Shown here one piece after another: positions 1 through 7,706 of a DNA stretch of 37,347 nucleotides. How positions within the stretch are numbered: position 1 is the stretch's first letter; each line of letters begins with the position of its first letter. The position numbers were made by a program, and so were the translations under genes. This DNA comes from DAOPYE01 sp035352715 (GTDB taxonomy: Bacteria > Acidobacteriota > Holophagae > Holophagales > Holophagaceae), in NCBI GenBank assembly GCA_035352715.1, contig DAOPYE010000017.1, positions 1 through 37,347 on the forward strand. The letters run 5' to 3'. The notes under the pieces are model-generated. The model did not search any database, was not told where the DNA came from, and worked only from the letters and a program-made list of their open reading frames with translations.

Positions 1-57
1 GACTTAAAATCCGCTGTTCGCAAGGACGTGAGGGTTCGAATCCCTCTGCGAGCACCA
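1..57 (+). tRNA. tRNA-Leu (TAA anticodon), 3' part only
   Basis: The window opens inside a tRNA. The anticodon loop reads CTTAAAA, giving anticodon TAA. A long variable arm (about 11-30) is typical of class II tRNAs such as Leu. The T arm GAGGG-TTCGAAT-CCCTC follows, then the acceptor strand TGCGAGC (47-53), discriminator A and an encoded CCA (55-57). The 5' half lies outside the window. Confidence 0.9.
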
Positions 58-93
58 GACTTGCCAAATGCGGGAACGGATCAGATTCCCGGA

Positions 94-142
94 GCACCCG
101 AACGGGGAATCCGCAATCTTCGCGGATTCCCCGTTCGGGTGC
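94..142. repeat. Perfect 21-bp inverted repeat, 7-nt loop
   Basis: Arms 94-114 and 122-142 are exact reverse complements (GCACCCGAACGGGG...) around the loop AATCTTC. The stem is unusually long for an intrinsic terminator and has no T tract on either side. It could be a factor-assisted tRNA-Leu terminator, a REP-like palindrome or a mobile-element scar. The rest of 58-308 shows no convincing gene; it is the leader of the gene starting at 309. Confidence 0.75.
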
Positions 143-308
143 GTGGACATGTCCCCGAAAACCGGGTTCATCTGCGGAATGCACCAAAACCGGGGCAACC
201 CAAGGGATCATCCATTCATCGTCCGATGGAAGGGTTCCTCAAAGATTCGTCACGCCGCCCCCTATTACCGACTTTGCCGATCGGTTATCGTCAACCAAGG
301 AGGCCGCC

Positions 309-1571
309 GTGAGCGATGTGCAAGATCCCGAATCAGACGCCCCGAATTCCCACGCCTACCATTTTTCCACGGTCCCTCCTGGCACGAAGCCCCAGGCGGG
401 ATGGGGGCAGCGCCCGGCCCTCCTGCCGGGTTCCGGCTTGGCTACGCGATGCGTCCACGCGGGTGCCGATCCCGACCCAGCCTTTGGCAGCGTCATGCCG
501 CCGATCTACCAGACCTCCACCTTTGCCTTCAGCGATCTGTGCACCACGGCTGGCTACGATTACACCCGCAGCGGCAATCCCACGCGCGCCCGGGTGGAGG
601 AAGCCATCGCGCAATTGGAGGGCGGCAGCGGCGCCACCTGTACCAGCACCGGCATGGCCGCAGTGCTGGTGGCCCTGAATCTGCTGCAATCCGGCGATCA
701 CATCCTGGCGACGGTGGATTGCTACGGGGGCACCTTCCGCACCCTGGAACACGCCCGCACGCACTACGGACTGAAGGTGGATTTCCTGGATCTGGCGGAT
801 CTGGATGCGGTCCAGGCCAGCCTGCGCCCGGAGACGCGCATGATCTGGATCGAGACGCCCTCGAACCCCCTGCTGCGCCTTACGGATATCGCGGCCGTGG
901 CCCAGCTTGGCCATCGCGCGGGCGCCCTGGTGGTGGTGGATAACACGTTCCTGAGTCCCGTGCTGCAGTCGCCGTTTAAGCTGGGCGCGGATCTGATCAT
1001 CCACAGCACGACCAAGTACCTGAATGGCCATAGCGATGTGGTGGGCGGGGCCGTGGTGGCCGCCCCGGACCAGCCCGGACTGGCGCAGCGCATCGCGGCG
1101 CTCAACAACCTGCTGGGCACCAGCCAAAGCCCGCACGATTGCTTCCTGGTCCTGCGCGGCATCAAAACCCTGTCGCTGCGCATGAAGGCCCACGAGGCCA
1201 ACGCCCAGGCCATCGCGGAATTCCTGGCGGCCCATCCCGCCGTGGCGACCGTGAACTACCCCGGATTGCCCAGCCATCCGCAGCACGCCTTGGCCCAGCG
1301 GCAGCAGAAGGGCTTTGGCGCCATGGTCAGCTTCGAATTGAAGGACGGCAGCCGCGTGGACCCTGTGCTGCGCTCGCTGCGCTGGTTCACCCTGGCCGAA
1401 AGCCTGGGCGGCGTGGAGAGCCTGGTGGCGCATCCCGCCAGCATGACCCACGCCTCCATGACGCCGGAAGCCCGCGCCAAGGCGGGCGTGAGCGACGGCC
1501 TCATCCGCCTCAGCATCGGCATTGAGAATCTGGAGGATCTGGTCGAAGATTTGCGCCAAGCCCTCGCATAG
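309..1571 (+). CDS. PLP-dependent transsulfuration enzyme (cystathionine gamma-synthase/lyase family)
   Basis: 420-residue member of the Cys/Met metabolism PLP enzyme family, fold type I. It probably acts on homoserine esters, cystathionine or homocysteine in sulfur amino-acid metabolism. Residues from about 44 carry the family opening LATRCVHAG, then PPIYQTSTFAF. The motif STTKYLNGHSD holds the Schiff-base lysine (Lys236), after VVVDNTF. The C-terminus IRLSIGIENLEDL is typical and complete. About 43 residues at the N-terminus precede the conserved core, longer than usual. The start is GTG with AAGGAGG at 297-303. MetB, MetC, gamma-lyase and sulfhydrylase members cannot be told apart from sequence alone, so no symbol is given. 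A nitroreductase gene follows after 23 bp, probably co-transcribed. Confidence 0.93.
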   Translation: MSDVQDPESDAPNSHAYHFSTVPPGTKPQAGWGQRPALLPGSGLATRCVHAGADPDPAFGSVMPPIYQTSTFAFSDLCTTAGYDYTRSGNPTRARVEEAIAQLEGGSGATCTSTGMAAVLVALNLLQSGDHILATVDCYGGTFRTLEHARTHYGLKVDFLDLADLDAVQASLRPETRMIWIETPSNPLLRLTDIAAVAQLGHRAGALVVVDNTFLSPVLQSPFKLGADLIIHSTTKYLNGHSDVVGGAVVAAPDQPGLAQRIAALNNLLGTSQSPHDCFLVLRGIKTLSLRMKAHEANAQAIAEFLAAHPAVATVNYPGLPSHPQHALAQRQQKGFGAMVSFELKDGSRVDPVLRSLRWFTLAESLGGVESLVAHPASMTHASMTPEARAKAGVSDGLIRLSIGIENLEDLVEDLRQALA

Positions 1572-1594
1572 CGGGGGGGACGCAGGAGCATCCA

Positions 1595-2116
1595 ATGGAC
1601 GCACTCGAAGCCATCCTCACGCGCCGCAGCATGCGCGCCTTCGCGCCTCAGGCTATTCCTCTGGAGCAGCTGGAGGCACTGATCAACGCGGCGATGCACG
1701 CGCCTTCGGCGGGCAACGAACAACCTTGGCACTTCATCCTGATCACGGACCCCGGCCTGCTGGCGCGCATCCCAACCATCCATCCCTATGCAGCCATGGC
1801 GCCCCAGGCCGCTGCGGGCATCGTCATCTGCGGCGATCTGGACCTGGAAAAATACCCCGGCCTATGGGTCCAGGATTGCGCCGCGGCCACGCAGAACCTT
1901 CTGCTGGCGGCACATGCTCAGGGGCTTGGCGCAGTCTGGACGGCCATTCATCCGATGGAAGACCGCGTCCAAGGATTCCGCGAACTGCTAGGGCTTCCCG
2001 AGCACGTGGTGCCTTTCGCGCTGGTGCCCATCGGAGTTCCCGCCACGCCGACCGTTCCCGCAACCATCCCGACCGAATCCGAAGGAATCACTGGTAGGAA
2101 GATCACTGTCCGTTGA
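1595..2116 (+). CDS. Nitroreductase family protein
   Basis: 173-residue FMN-dependent oxidoreductase of the nitroreductase family. Residues 1-50 contain the FMN-binding pattern ILTRRSMRAF followed by MHAPSAGNEQPWHF, both diagnostic. Further on, AAATQNLLLAAHAQGLG and the late PIGVPA segment match the family core. These enzymes reduce nitro or quinone compounds with NAD(P)H and usually act as homodimers in the cytoplasm; the physiological substrate cannot be read from sequence. The length is normal for the short subfamily. The start has a GGAG site about 8 nt upstream. It follows the transsulfuration gene closely, which suggests one transcript, but no metabolic link is evident. Confidence 0.93.
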   Translation: MDALEAILTRRSMRAFAPQAIPLEQLEALINAAMHAPSAGNEQPWHFILITDPGLLARIPTIHPYAAMAPQAAAGIVICGDLDLEKYPGLWVQDCAAATQNLLLAAHAQGLGAVWTAIHPMEDRVQGFRELLGLPEHVVPFALVPIGVPATPTVPATIPTESEGITGRKITVR

Positions 2117-2126
2117 TTTGCTGAAG

Positions 2127-2156
2127 CGGCCCTTACCGGCCCTTACCGGCCCTCAC
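2127..2156. repeat. Three tandem 10-bp units (CGGCCCTTAC)
   Basis: Units at 2127-2136 and 2137-2146 are identical, and 2147-2156 differs at one base (CGGCCCTCAC). They lie in the short gap between the convergent nitroreductase and galM genes. No terminator hairpin is evident there. Confidence 0.7.
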
Positions 2157-2176
2157 TCATCGCGGCTTATCGCAAC

Positions 2177-3244
2177 TTATCGAGTCGTGAAGCGGTAGAC
2201 CGTGACGGAATCGAAGCACTCACCGGGACGCAGCGTCGTGGTGGGGAAATGGGCGTGGTTGGGAGAATCGGGGAAGTGCTGCGTCTCCAGGCACAGCGCC
2301 CCGTAGGACTGGTACGTCCCGCCGATGCCCTTCAGGCTGCCATCGAGATGGACGGCCGTGTACAGCTGCATGCCAGGTTCGGTGGTGAGCACTTCCATCA
2401 CGCGACCGCCCTTGGGCTCGACGACGCGGGCGGCCAGCACCGGCTCTGAAGCGGGCTTCAGGCTCAGCACGTAGTTGTGATCGTAGCCCGAAGGCAGCGC
2501 GCCGATCTTGCTGCCGATGGCCGCAGGCGCGGTGAAATCCAGCGCCGTGCCCTTCACGGGGACGATCTCGCCGGTGGGAATCTGATGCTCGTCCATCGGC
2601 GTGTATTGATCGGCGGCGATCATCAGCTCGTGGTCGAACACCTTGCCGCTGCCCGCGCCCGCGAGGTTGAAATAGGCGTGGTTGGTGAGGTTCACGACGG
2701 TGGCTTTGTCGGTCGTGGCGTGGTACTGGATCTTCAGCCCGTTGTCCTGCGTGACCACATAGGTGACCTCGACCTGAACCTCGCCGGGGTAGCCCTCTTC
2801 GCCATCCACACTGGTGTAGCGGAGCTTCAGGGCCGGTCCCTCGCTGGTCTTCAGCGCCTCGGCCTTCCACACGCGGGTGTGGAATCCCCCCGCGCCGCCA
2901 TGAAGCTGATTCGTGGGCTCGTTGAGCGGAAGCGCGTAGGTCTGACCATCGATCACCAGATGTCCATTGGCGATGCGGTTGGCGTAACGGCCAATGAGCG
3001 AGCCAAAGAATGGATGGGGCGCCAGGTACTGATCCAGGTTGTCATAGCCCAGGACCACATCCGCCATCTGGCCGGTGCGATCGGGCACCAGCAACTGCGT
3101 CAGGATGCCGCCCAGCGTCGTGATCTTGGCCGTGATCCGGCCATTGCTGAGGGTGTAGAGCTCCACCGGAACCCCCTCGGGCGTCTTGCCGAAGGCCTCG
3201 CACGAAAAGCCTTCAGGGGCGGCGGAAAACGGAGTGGTCGTCAT
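2177..3244 (-). CDS. galM: Aldose 1-epimerase (galactose mutarotase)
   Basis: 355-residue mutarotase that interconverts alpha and beta anomers of aldohexoses, feeding the Leloir pathway and glucose metabolism. Family landmarks are in order: TLGGILTQLLVPDRTG, FFGSLIGRYANRIANG, LTNHAYFNLAG with the catalytic histidine, GYDHNYVL, and LCLETQHFPDSPNH near the C-terminus with the catalytic glutamate. The length is typical and there is no obvious signal peptide. The ATG start has AGAGGA about 8 nt upstream. It lies 96 bp downstream of the carbonic anhydrase gene on the same strand, so co-transcription is possible but there is room for its own promoter. No other galactose genes are in the window. Confidence 0.95.
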   Translation of the reverse strand: MTTTPFSAAPEGFSCEAFGKTPEGVPVELYTLSNGRITAKITTLGGILTQLLVPDRTGQMADVVLGYDNLDQYLAPHPFFGSLIGRYANRIANGHLVIDGQTYALPLNEPTNQLHGGAGGFHTRVWKAEALKTSEGPALKLRYTSVDGEEGYPGEVQVEVTYVVTQDNGLKIQYHATTDKATVVNLTNHAYFNLAGAGSGKVFDHELMIAADQYTPMDEHQIPTGEIVPVKGTALDFTAPAAIGSKIGALPSGYDHNYVLSLKPASEPVLAARVVEPKGGRVMEVLTTEPGMQLYTAVHLDGSLKGIGGTYQSYGALCLETQHFPDSPNHAHFPTTTLRPGECFDSVTVYRFTTR

Positions 3245-3340
3245 GGGAAATCCTCTTGAGAAGTCGTTGAATCCGCAAGGCTCCAGGGTGCCACCCCAAA
3301 GACCTGGCTTCCAGGTCGAAATTCCGGCCGCAGAACCCGT

Positions 3341-4012
3341 TCAGCAGTCCATCAGTGCCGCGCCACGATCCCGGCAGACCTTCACGGCCGAGCGGTAGAC
3401 GTCCTCCACTTCCGAATTGCCCACCACGCAGATATCGAGATCGTGGATCAATCCGGTGCTCAGGCGGTACAGCCAGCCATGCACGGCCACATCCTGCCCC
3501 CGCTTCCACGCCGCCTGGATCACCGTCGTCTGGCAGACGTTGCGCACCTGCTCGACCACGTTCAGCTCCACCAACCGCTCGGCGCGAATCGGTCCGCTGG
3601 GAATGGCATCCAGCTGCGGCTGGTGCTTTTCCAGCACATCCTTCACATGCCGCAACCAGTTGTCGGTGAGCCCCAGCTCGCGGCCTTCCAGCACCGCCTG
3701 GATGCCGCCGCAGCCGTAGTGGCCGCAGACGATGATGTGTTTCACCTGCAGCACGTCCACGGCGTATTGGATCGCGGACAGGCAGTTGAGGTCCGTGTGG
3801 ACGACCAGGTTCGCGATGTTGCGATGCACGAAGACCTCGCCCGGAGGCAGGTCGATGATCTCGTTGGCCGGAACCCGACTATCGGAACAGCCGATCCAGA
3901 GGTAGTCGGGATTCTGCAGGGCGGCGAGCTCTTCGAAGAAGCGCGGGGACTGGCGCTTGATGCGATCCGCCCATCGCCGGTTCTGGTCGAACAGTTCTTT
4001 CAGTCGCCGCAC
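3341..4012 (-). CDS. can: Beta-class carbonic anhydrase
   Basis: 223-residue zinc enzyme catalysing CO2 + H2O to bicarbonate + H+. The zinc ligands and the catalytic dyad are visible as Cys42 and Asp44 with Arg46 (GCSDSR), His98 and Cys101 (CGHYGCGG). These fall at the same positions as in E. coli Can. HRNIANLV follows at 63-70. The start is GTG at 4012, preceded by GGAGGT with 5-nt spacing. It overlaps the stop of the GIY-YIG gene by 13 nt, so translation is probably coupled to the upstream operon. It is cytoplasmic, with no signal peptide. The link to the macroglobulin operon may be only transcriptional. Confidence 0.96.
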   Translation of the reverse strand: MRRLKELFDQNRRWADRIKRQSPRFFEELAALQNPDYLWIGCSDSRVPANEIIDLPPGEVFVHRNIANLVVHTDLNCLSAIQYAVDVLQVKHIIVCGHYGCGGIQAVLEGRELGLTDNWLRHVKDVLEKHQPQLDAIPSGPIRAERLVELNVVEQVRNVCQTTVIQAAWKRGQDVAVHGWLYRLSTGLIHDLDICVVGNSEVEDVYRSAVKVCRDRGAALMDC

Positions 4013-4263
4013 GTATGACCTCCGACGAGGGCGAGCTTGGCAGCCCGGCTCATGGTCTTGATGATACGTTCTCGGCGCAGGGCTGCGGAATGATCTGGGC
4101 AGGACTCCAGGTAAATCAGCTCCAGCGGCCCGCGCCCTCGCGTGTATTTCGCGCCTTTGCCAGCCTGGTGCTGTTCCAGGCGGGCGCGCGCATCCCGGGC
4201 GATGCCGCAGTAGAGAGAGCCGTCACCGCAGCAGAGCAAGTAGACAGTCCATGTCAGATTCAT
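4000..4263 (-). CDS. GIY-YIG domain protein (UPF0213/YhbQ-like)
   Basis: 87-residue single-domain GIY-YIG nuclease-fold protein. The first strand reads WTVYLLCCGDGSLYCGI (a variant of GIY...YIG). It is followed by ARARLEQHQAGKGAKYTRGRGP and the downstream glutamate region LIYLESC, matching stand-alone proteins of the YhbQ type. Members have been linked to DNA repair or nucleic-acid processing, but the role here is unknown. Its ATG overlaps the stop of the upstream gene (ATGA at 4260-4263), and its 3' end runs 13 nt into can, which places it inside a continuous minus-strand transcription unit. Confidence 0.88.
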   Translation of the reverse strand: MNLTWTVYLLCCGDGSLYCGIARDARARLEQHQAGKGAKYTRGRGPLELIYLESCPDHSAALRRERIIKTMSRAAKLALVGGHTCGD

Positions 4264-5837
4264 TTCGCTGCAGCCTTCACAACATCGGGACCGAAGGCCT
4301 CCTCCAGGATCGCCTCGGCTCTCCAGCCCTGGCGCGCGCGCAGCACCGCCGTGGCCAGGCACAGGCCCGTATTGTGTCCCCAGCCGTGCCCCTGCATCCT
4401 GACCCCGCCATCCGGAAGCGATGCCACCGCGCAGGCGTTGCTGGGCCACGCCGTCCACCCGAAGGCCCGGCCCGCCGCAAGGCGAAGGGCTTCCACGGCG
4501 TACGGACCCGATGCGCCGAGGCGGATCCCTTCCTGCCCCGGCTTCACCCCGGGACGCACCTCGCGCTTCAGCAGTCGGACCTGGGCCGCGCTCAGCGTTC
4601 GATCCCAGTCCAGCCACTTGTCGCCTTCCACGCGCGGCACGGGAAGAGCGGCCGTCGGCCCCCGGCCCCAGACCTGGCGCACGCTCCATGAAACGCCGCC
4701 CTTGGAGCTCGTGAACAGGGCCCACTGGGGATCCAGCGCCAGCTCGGGGGCCGAACGCGCCGCGCCCCGCGTGGATTCAGACGCGGGGCCGCGCACCACG
4801 GCGCAGTGGGTCAGGGGACACAGGGAGCCATCCGGGTGATGGCCGCGAGGGTGCCCCGCCAGCCAGCTCTCCAGAACAGCCGCCAGCGCGCGCCGGGCCT
4901 CGAAGGGCGCATCATCGCCCAACTCTCCGCTCACCGCATTGGCCACCCACTGATCGGCCGGCCCGGTCCAGGTCAAGCGCCAGCCCGCACCCGGCCCTGT
5001 CCCCAGCCAACGGACCGCGATCCGGCCTTCCAGCTCAGCGACCGGCGATCCGGCCCCAAAGCTGACGCGCCCATCGAAACGCTGGGTCTTGCCAAGCGTT
5101 TTGGACAGTGGATGTCCATTTATGATCATCTGGGCTGGAAGCCTCTCGGACGGCCAGCAGACCGTGACCTGATCGACGGAGGGCACGGCTTCCTTTTTCC
5201 ACTCGGAAACGGTTTTCGCCACTGGAGCTGCAGGCGGCGCCGGGAGGGGTTTTCCCGCCACCCACGCGCGCAGGGCCTGGTACGCCCATGCCTGCGTCCG
5301 TGTGGTTCCCGAAGCCAGGGCGCGGTCCAGGCGATCCCGCAGCGCGGGCGCGGGGGGCTGGGGCCAGGATTTGGGGAGACGGACGTGCTGCTCGGCCCAG
5401 ATGCACCGGGCTTCCTCCTCCCAGCGCCGCAGGCCCGATCGCGCCAGGCGGCGGTGAACCAGCTCATGCCGAAGCACGGCCCCCACCTCGCGGCGGCGCA
5501 ACTGATCCCAAGGACGTAGATGCAGCGTCGTTCCCTCCCACTGGGCTGCGCGGGCAGGTGGCGCCTGCGTCGCCCGCTCGAAGGAACGTGCATCCTCATG
5601 CAGGAAGACGCGCCACACAGCCTCGGGCCATGGGCCATAGCCCTCCGTCGAGATCATCGCGGACCGCAGCGCCTCTTCCAGATGCAGCGCCGCGTCGGGA
5701 TCGCCCGCATACACGGGCGCGGAGGCCGCCACGGAACCCGCCTCAGAGCCCGGGGCGGAGCTGGAAACGGCGCACACGAGGATGCAGGGGACGAGGCATG
5801 GGACGAAGGACAGAATCATCGACAACCTTTGGACCAT
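4260..5837 (-). CDS. Exported YfaQ/DUF2300-like protein with HExxH site and SpoIID-like C-terminus
   Basis: About 525 residues if started at the ATG at 5837; 5819 is an alternative and neither has a strong ribosome site. A hydrophobic signal segment (LSMILSFVPCLVPCILVCAV) opens the protein. Residues 124-128 are HELVH, with WEEEA at 139-143, the arrangement of gluzincin or peptidase-MA zinc sites. The C-terminal part contains RMQGHGWGHNTGLC, resembling the GHGVGMSQ signature of SpoIID/LytB amidase-activator proteins. By position and composition it is the likely YfaQ (DUF2300) member of the macroglobulin operon. About 133 nt separate it from the upstream gene, and its stop overlaps the GIY-YIG start. 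Enzyme activity is inferred, not shown. Confidence 0.72.
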   Translation of the reverse strand: MVQRLSMILSFVPCLVPCILVCAVSSSAPGSEAGSVAASAPVYAGDPDAALHLEEALRSAMISTEGYGPWPEAVWRVFLHEDARSFERATQAPPARAAQWEGTTLHLRPWDQLRRREVGAVLRHELVHRRLARSGLRRWEEEARCIWAEQHVRLPKSWPQPPAPALRDRLDRALASGTTRTQAWAYQALRAWVAGKPLPAPPAAPVAKTVSEWKKEAVPSVDQVTVCWPSERLPAQMIINGHPLSKTLGKTQRFDGRVSFGAGSPVAELEGRIAVRWLGTGPGAGWRLTWTGPADQWVANAVSGELGDDAPFEARRALAAVLESWLAGHPRGHHPDGSLCPLTHCAVVRGPASESTRGAARSAPELALDPQWALFTSSKGGVSWSVRQVWGRGPTAALPVPRVEGDKWLDWDRTLSAAQVRLLKREVRPGVKPGQEGIRLGASGPYAVEALRLAAGRAFGWTAWPSNACAVASLPDGGVRMQGHGWGHNTGLCLATAVLRARQGWRAEAILEEAFGPDVVKAAAK

Positions 5838-5970
5838 GGTAAGGGATGACCCTGATACCCGAGGAGAACCGGTGACAGGCCCGCTCACAGATCCCTTCGC
5901 TGGGCCGTCCTGCGGCCTTCGGCACCAAGCTCCAATAGGATCGCGGCCCACCGGCGCGGCGAAATAGCCT

Positions 5971-6819
5971 TTACTTCTTCTTTTTCACGGGAAGGCCCAT
6001 GAGGGTCTGGAAGCGTTCCAGGCCCTCGGATTTGCCACGGCCCCGCGGCAGGTGCAGCACGGCGGTGTACCTGCCGTTGCCCCCCGCGACCCACGCGGAG
6101 GTGGCACCGGGGTCCGAGGGTACGGGCGCGGTGCCGGTCTTCATCCACCAGGCGTCGGGCTTGAAGGTCTCCACGAAGAAGTTGATAAGCAGGCGGCGGC
6201 AGAGTTCCTGAAGCTGCGCCTGGGCCGGGTCCACCAGCCAGGCGACCATGGCCTCGGGGCTGGTACGCAGCAACTCCCCGTCACCAATCCATTCCGGCGT
6301 GATCTGCGGCAGCTCCTCGCCCGACTTCAGGCGATGGCCCAGAAAGGGCTGAAAGGTGTCCTCCAACCGCGTCCGCGCGGCGCCTTCGCCATAGGTGTGC
6401 TTCCATTCGTCAGCGGATTCCAGCGCCCACGCGAGGAATGCCAGGTTGCAGCTCTCCTGGGTCGCCTTGGGCAGATCCACCCTGCCGTGCCCGCCCCTCT
6501 GCCAACAGCGATAGGCCCCCATGGTGCCGGTGCACTTGAACACTTGGTTCTGGGCCATCCATTCTTCACCTTCAAGCCGCAGCCACACCAGCTTCGCGAG
6601 GCTGCCCATGGGCTGTTCCCGGGAGGATTCGCCATAGCCATGCACCACGCCATCGGGCCCCGCCACCGCCAGACCTTCCCCCGGCAGAAGGACGGGAGTG
6701 GCGATGGGATCGGGGGATTTCGGCGGCAGGGTGCCCAGGGCCTGGGCCCCCAGGAATTGGATCCCGAGGAACGCGGCCAAGGCGGGAATCAGCACAAGCG
6801 AGCGAAGGCTTCGAGGCAT
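5971..6819 (-). CDS. Short exported penicillin-recognising (transpeptidase/beta-lactamase fold) protein
   Basis: 282 residues with an N-terminal hydrophobic export segment. All three serine acyl-transferase motifs are present in order: SLAK (Ser73-Lys76), SCN (123-125) and KTG (227-229). The stretch HGRVDLPKATQESCNLAF resembles transpeptidase domains of penicillin-binding proteins. The protein is much shorter than a bifunctional PBP and lacks a transglycosylase domain; it resembles a minimal transpeptidase, carboxypeptidase or class D-like fold. The ATG at 6819 overlaps the upstream stop (TGATG) and has GGAG 5 nt before it; a TTG one codon earlier is less likely. Its place in a macroglobulin operon recalls the known E. 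coli pbpC-yfhM pairing. Substrate and activity are unknown. Confidence 0.75.
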   Translation of the reverse strand: MPRSLRSLVLIPALAAFLGIQFLGAQALGTLPPKSPDPIATPVLLPGEGLAVAGPDGVVHGYGESSREQPMGSLAKLVWLRLEGEEWMAQNQVFKCTGTMGAYRCWQRGGHGRVDLPKATQESCNLAFLAWALESADEWKHTYGEGAARTRLEDTFQPFLGHRLKSGEELPQITPEWIGDGELLRTSPEAMVAWLVDPAQAQLQELCRRLLINFFVETFKPDAWWMKTGTAPVPSDPGATSAWVAGGNGRYTAVLHLPRGRGKSEGLERFQTLMGLPVKKKK

Positions 6820-7706
6820 CAATTCTCCACGTCCAGCGTCCCCAGGGTAACGGGCCCGGCCCCGGGCAGGATCAATCGCTCGAAATGCCAGCGCCGTTCC
6901 TGGTCGGTGCCGCTATCAAGGGTGGCTTCGATCACCACAGTGAAGGGCTTGCCGCCGCGGTAGCCGCCCGTCCAGCGCAGGGTGTACGTGCCCATGGGTG
7001 GCGTGGGGTGCAGGAACTCTCCCGACCAGCTCAGCGTGCCGCCGGAATTCGTGCGCTTGCCCTGGCTGGCCAGATCGCCATTGGGTTCCAGGATCTCCAG
7101 ATTGCCGCCGCCCCATTCGTCGTCCACTCGGCGAACCGAGGCGACGCGCAGCCGCGTGCGCGCGGCAGAAGCCCACCAGCTGCGCGCCACCCGCTTGCCG
7201 GAATCCTTCTCCCACACCTCCAGGCGGTTCTCGCCGTTCTGGGATTGAATCGTGAAGGTCGTGGTCTGGCCCACGCGGGCGTAGAGTTCGCTGGTGTCGC
7301 CGTTGAGCCACACCATGAGATGACGTTCGCGCCACTGGTTGCGCTTCCGCCGATCCTCGCGCTCCAGCCGCTCGGCCCTCAGTTGATCGGCGCTGACATC
7401 GCGATCGCCGTAGTATTCACCCTCATCGTCATCGCCCCAATAGCCCCCCTCGCCGTATTCGGAGCCCGCCGCTTCATCCTTGGGCGGCGCCGGATCATTG
7501 GGATCCACGATCTTGAGGCGCAGTTCCTGGCGCCCCTCCGTCAGCCAGCCGCCCAGAGCGGGCGAGACTTCCAGCCGCCACTGCGAGAGATCGGGCTGAT
7601 AGATCGGCGGCGCGGTCTTGACGGTCTTCGGCGCCGGTTTGGCGGCAAGGACGAACGGCGTGGCGACGAGCACCAGGGCGGGCAGGATGCGACGCACGGT
7701 CTTCAC
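6819..7706 (-). CDS. YfaP/DUF2135-like exported protein
   Basis: 295 residues from a GTG start that overlaps the macroglobulin stop (GTGA at 7703-7706), with GGAGGT 5 nt upstream. The signal peptide RRILPALVLVATPFVLA is followed by an acidic Tyr/Gly/Asp-rich stretch (GEGGYWGDDDEGEYYGD) and a charged coiled segment. A C-terminal beta-rich domain contains LEILEPNGDL, MGTYTLRWTGGY and FTVVIEATLDSG, which fits the DUF2135 fold found in YfaP. Its function is unknown; the family is usually encoded beside YfaS-type macroglobulins and is thought to be periplasmic. Translational coupling to the macroglobulin suggests matched stoichiometry. The family call rests partly on gene order. Confidence 0.7.
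   Translation of the reverse strand: MKTVRRILPALVLVATPFVLAAKPAPKTVKTAPPIYQPDLSQWRLEVSPALGGWLTEGRQELRLKIVDPNDPAPPKDEAAGSEYGEGGYWGDDDEGEYYGDRDVSADQLRAERLEREDRRKRNQWRERHLMVWLNGDTSELYARVGQTTTFTIQSQNGENRLEVWEKDSGKRVARSWWASAARTRLRVASVRRVDDEWGGGNLEILEPNGDLASQGKRTNSGGTLSWSGEFLHPTPPMGTYTLRWTGGYRGGKPFTVVIEATLDSGTDQERRWHFERLILPGAGPVTLGTLDVEN

Noticed and set aside
143..308. Possible SAM or other riboswitch before the transsulfuration gene
   Set aside because: No conserved core of a known sulfur-related riboswitch could be matched by eye; only short weak hairpins are present.
333..1604. Long open frame on the minus strand opposite the transsulfuration gene
   Set aside because: It mirrors codon-biased GC-rich coding on the plus strand and has no family signature or ribosome site.
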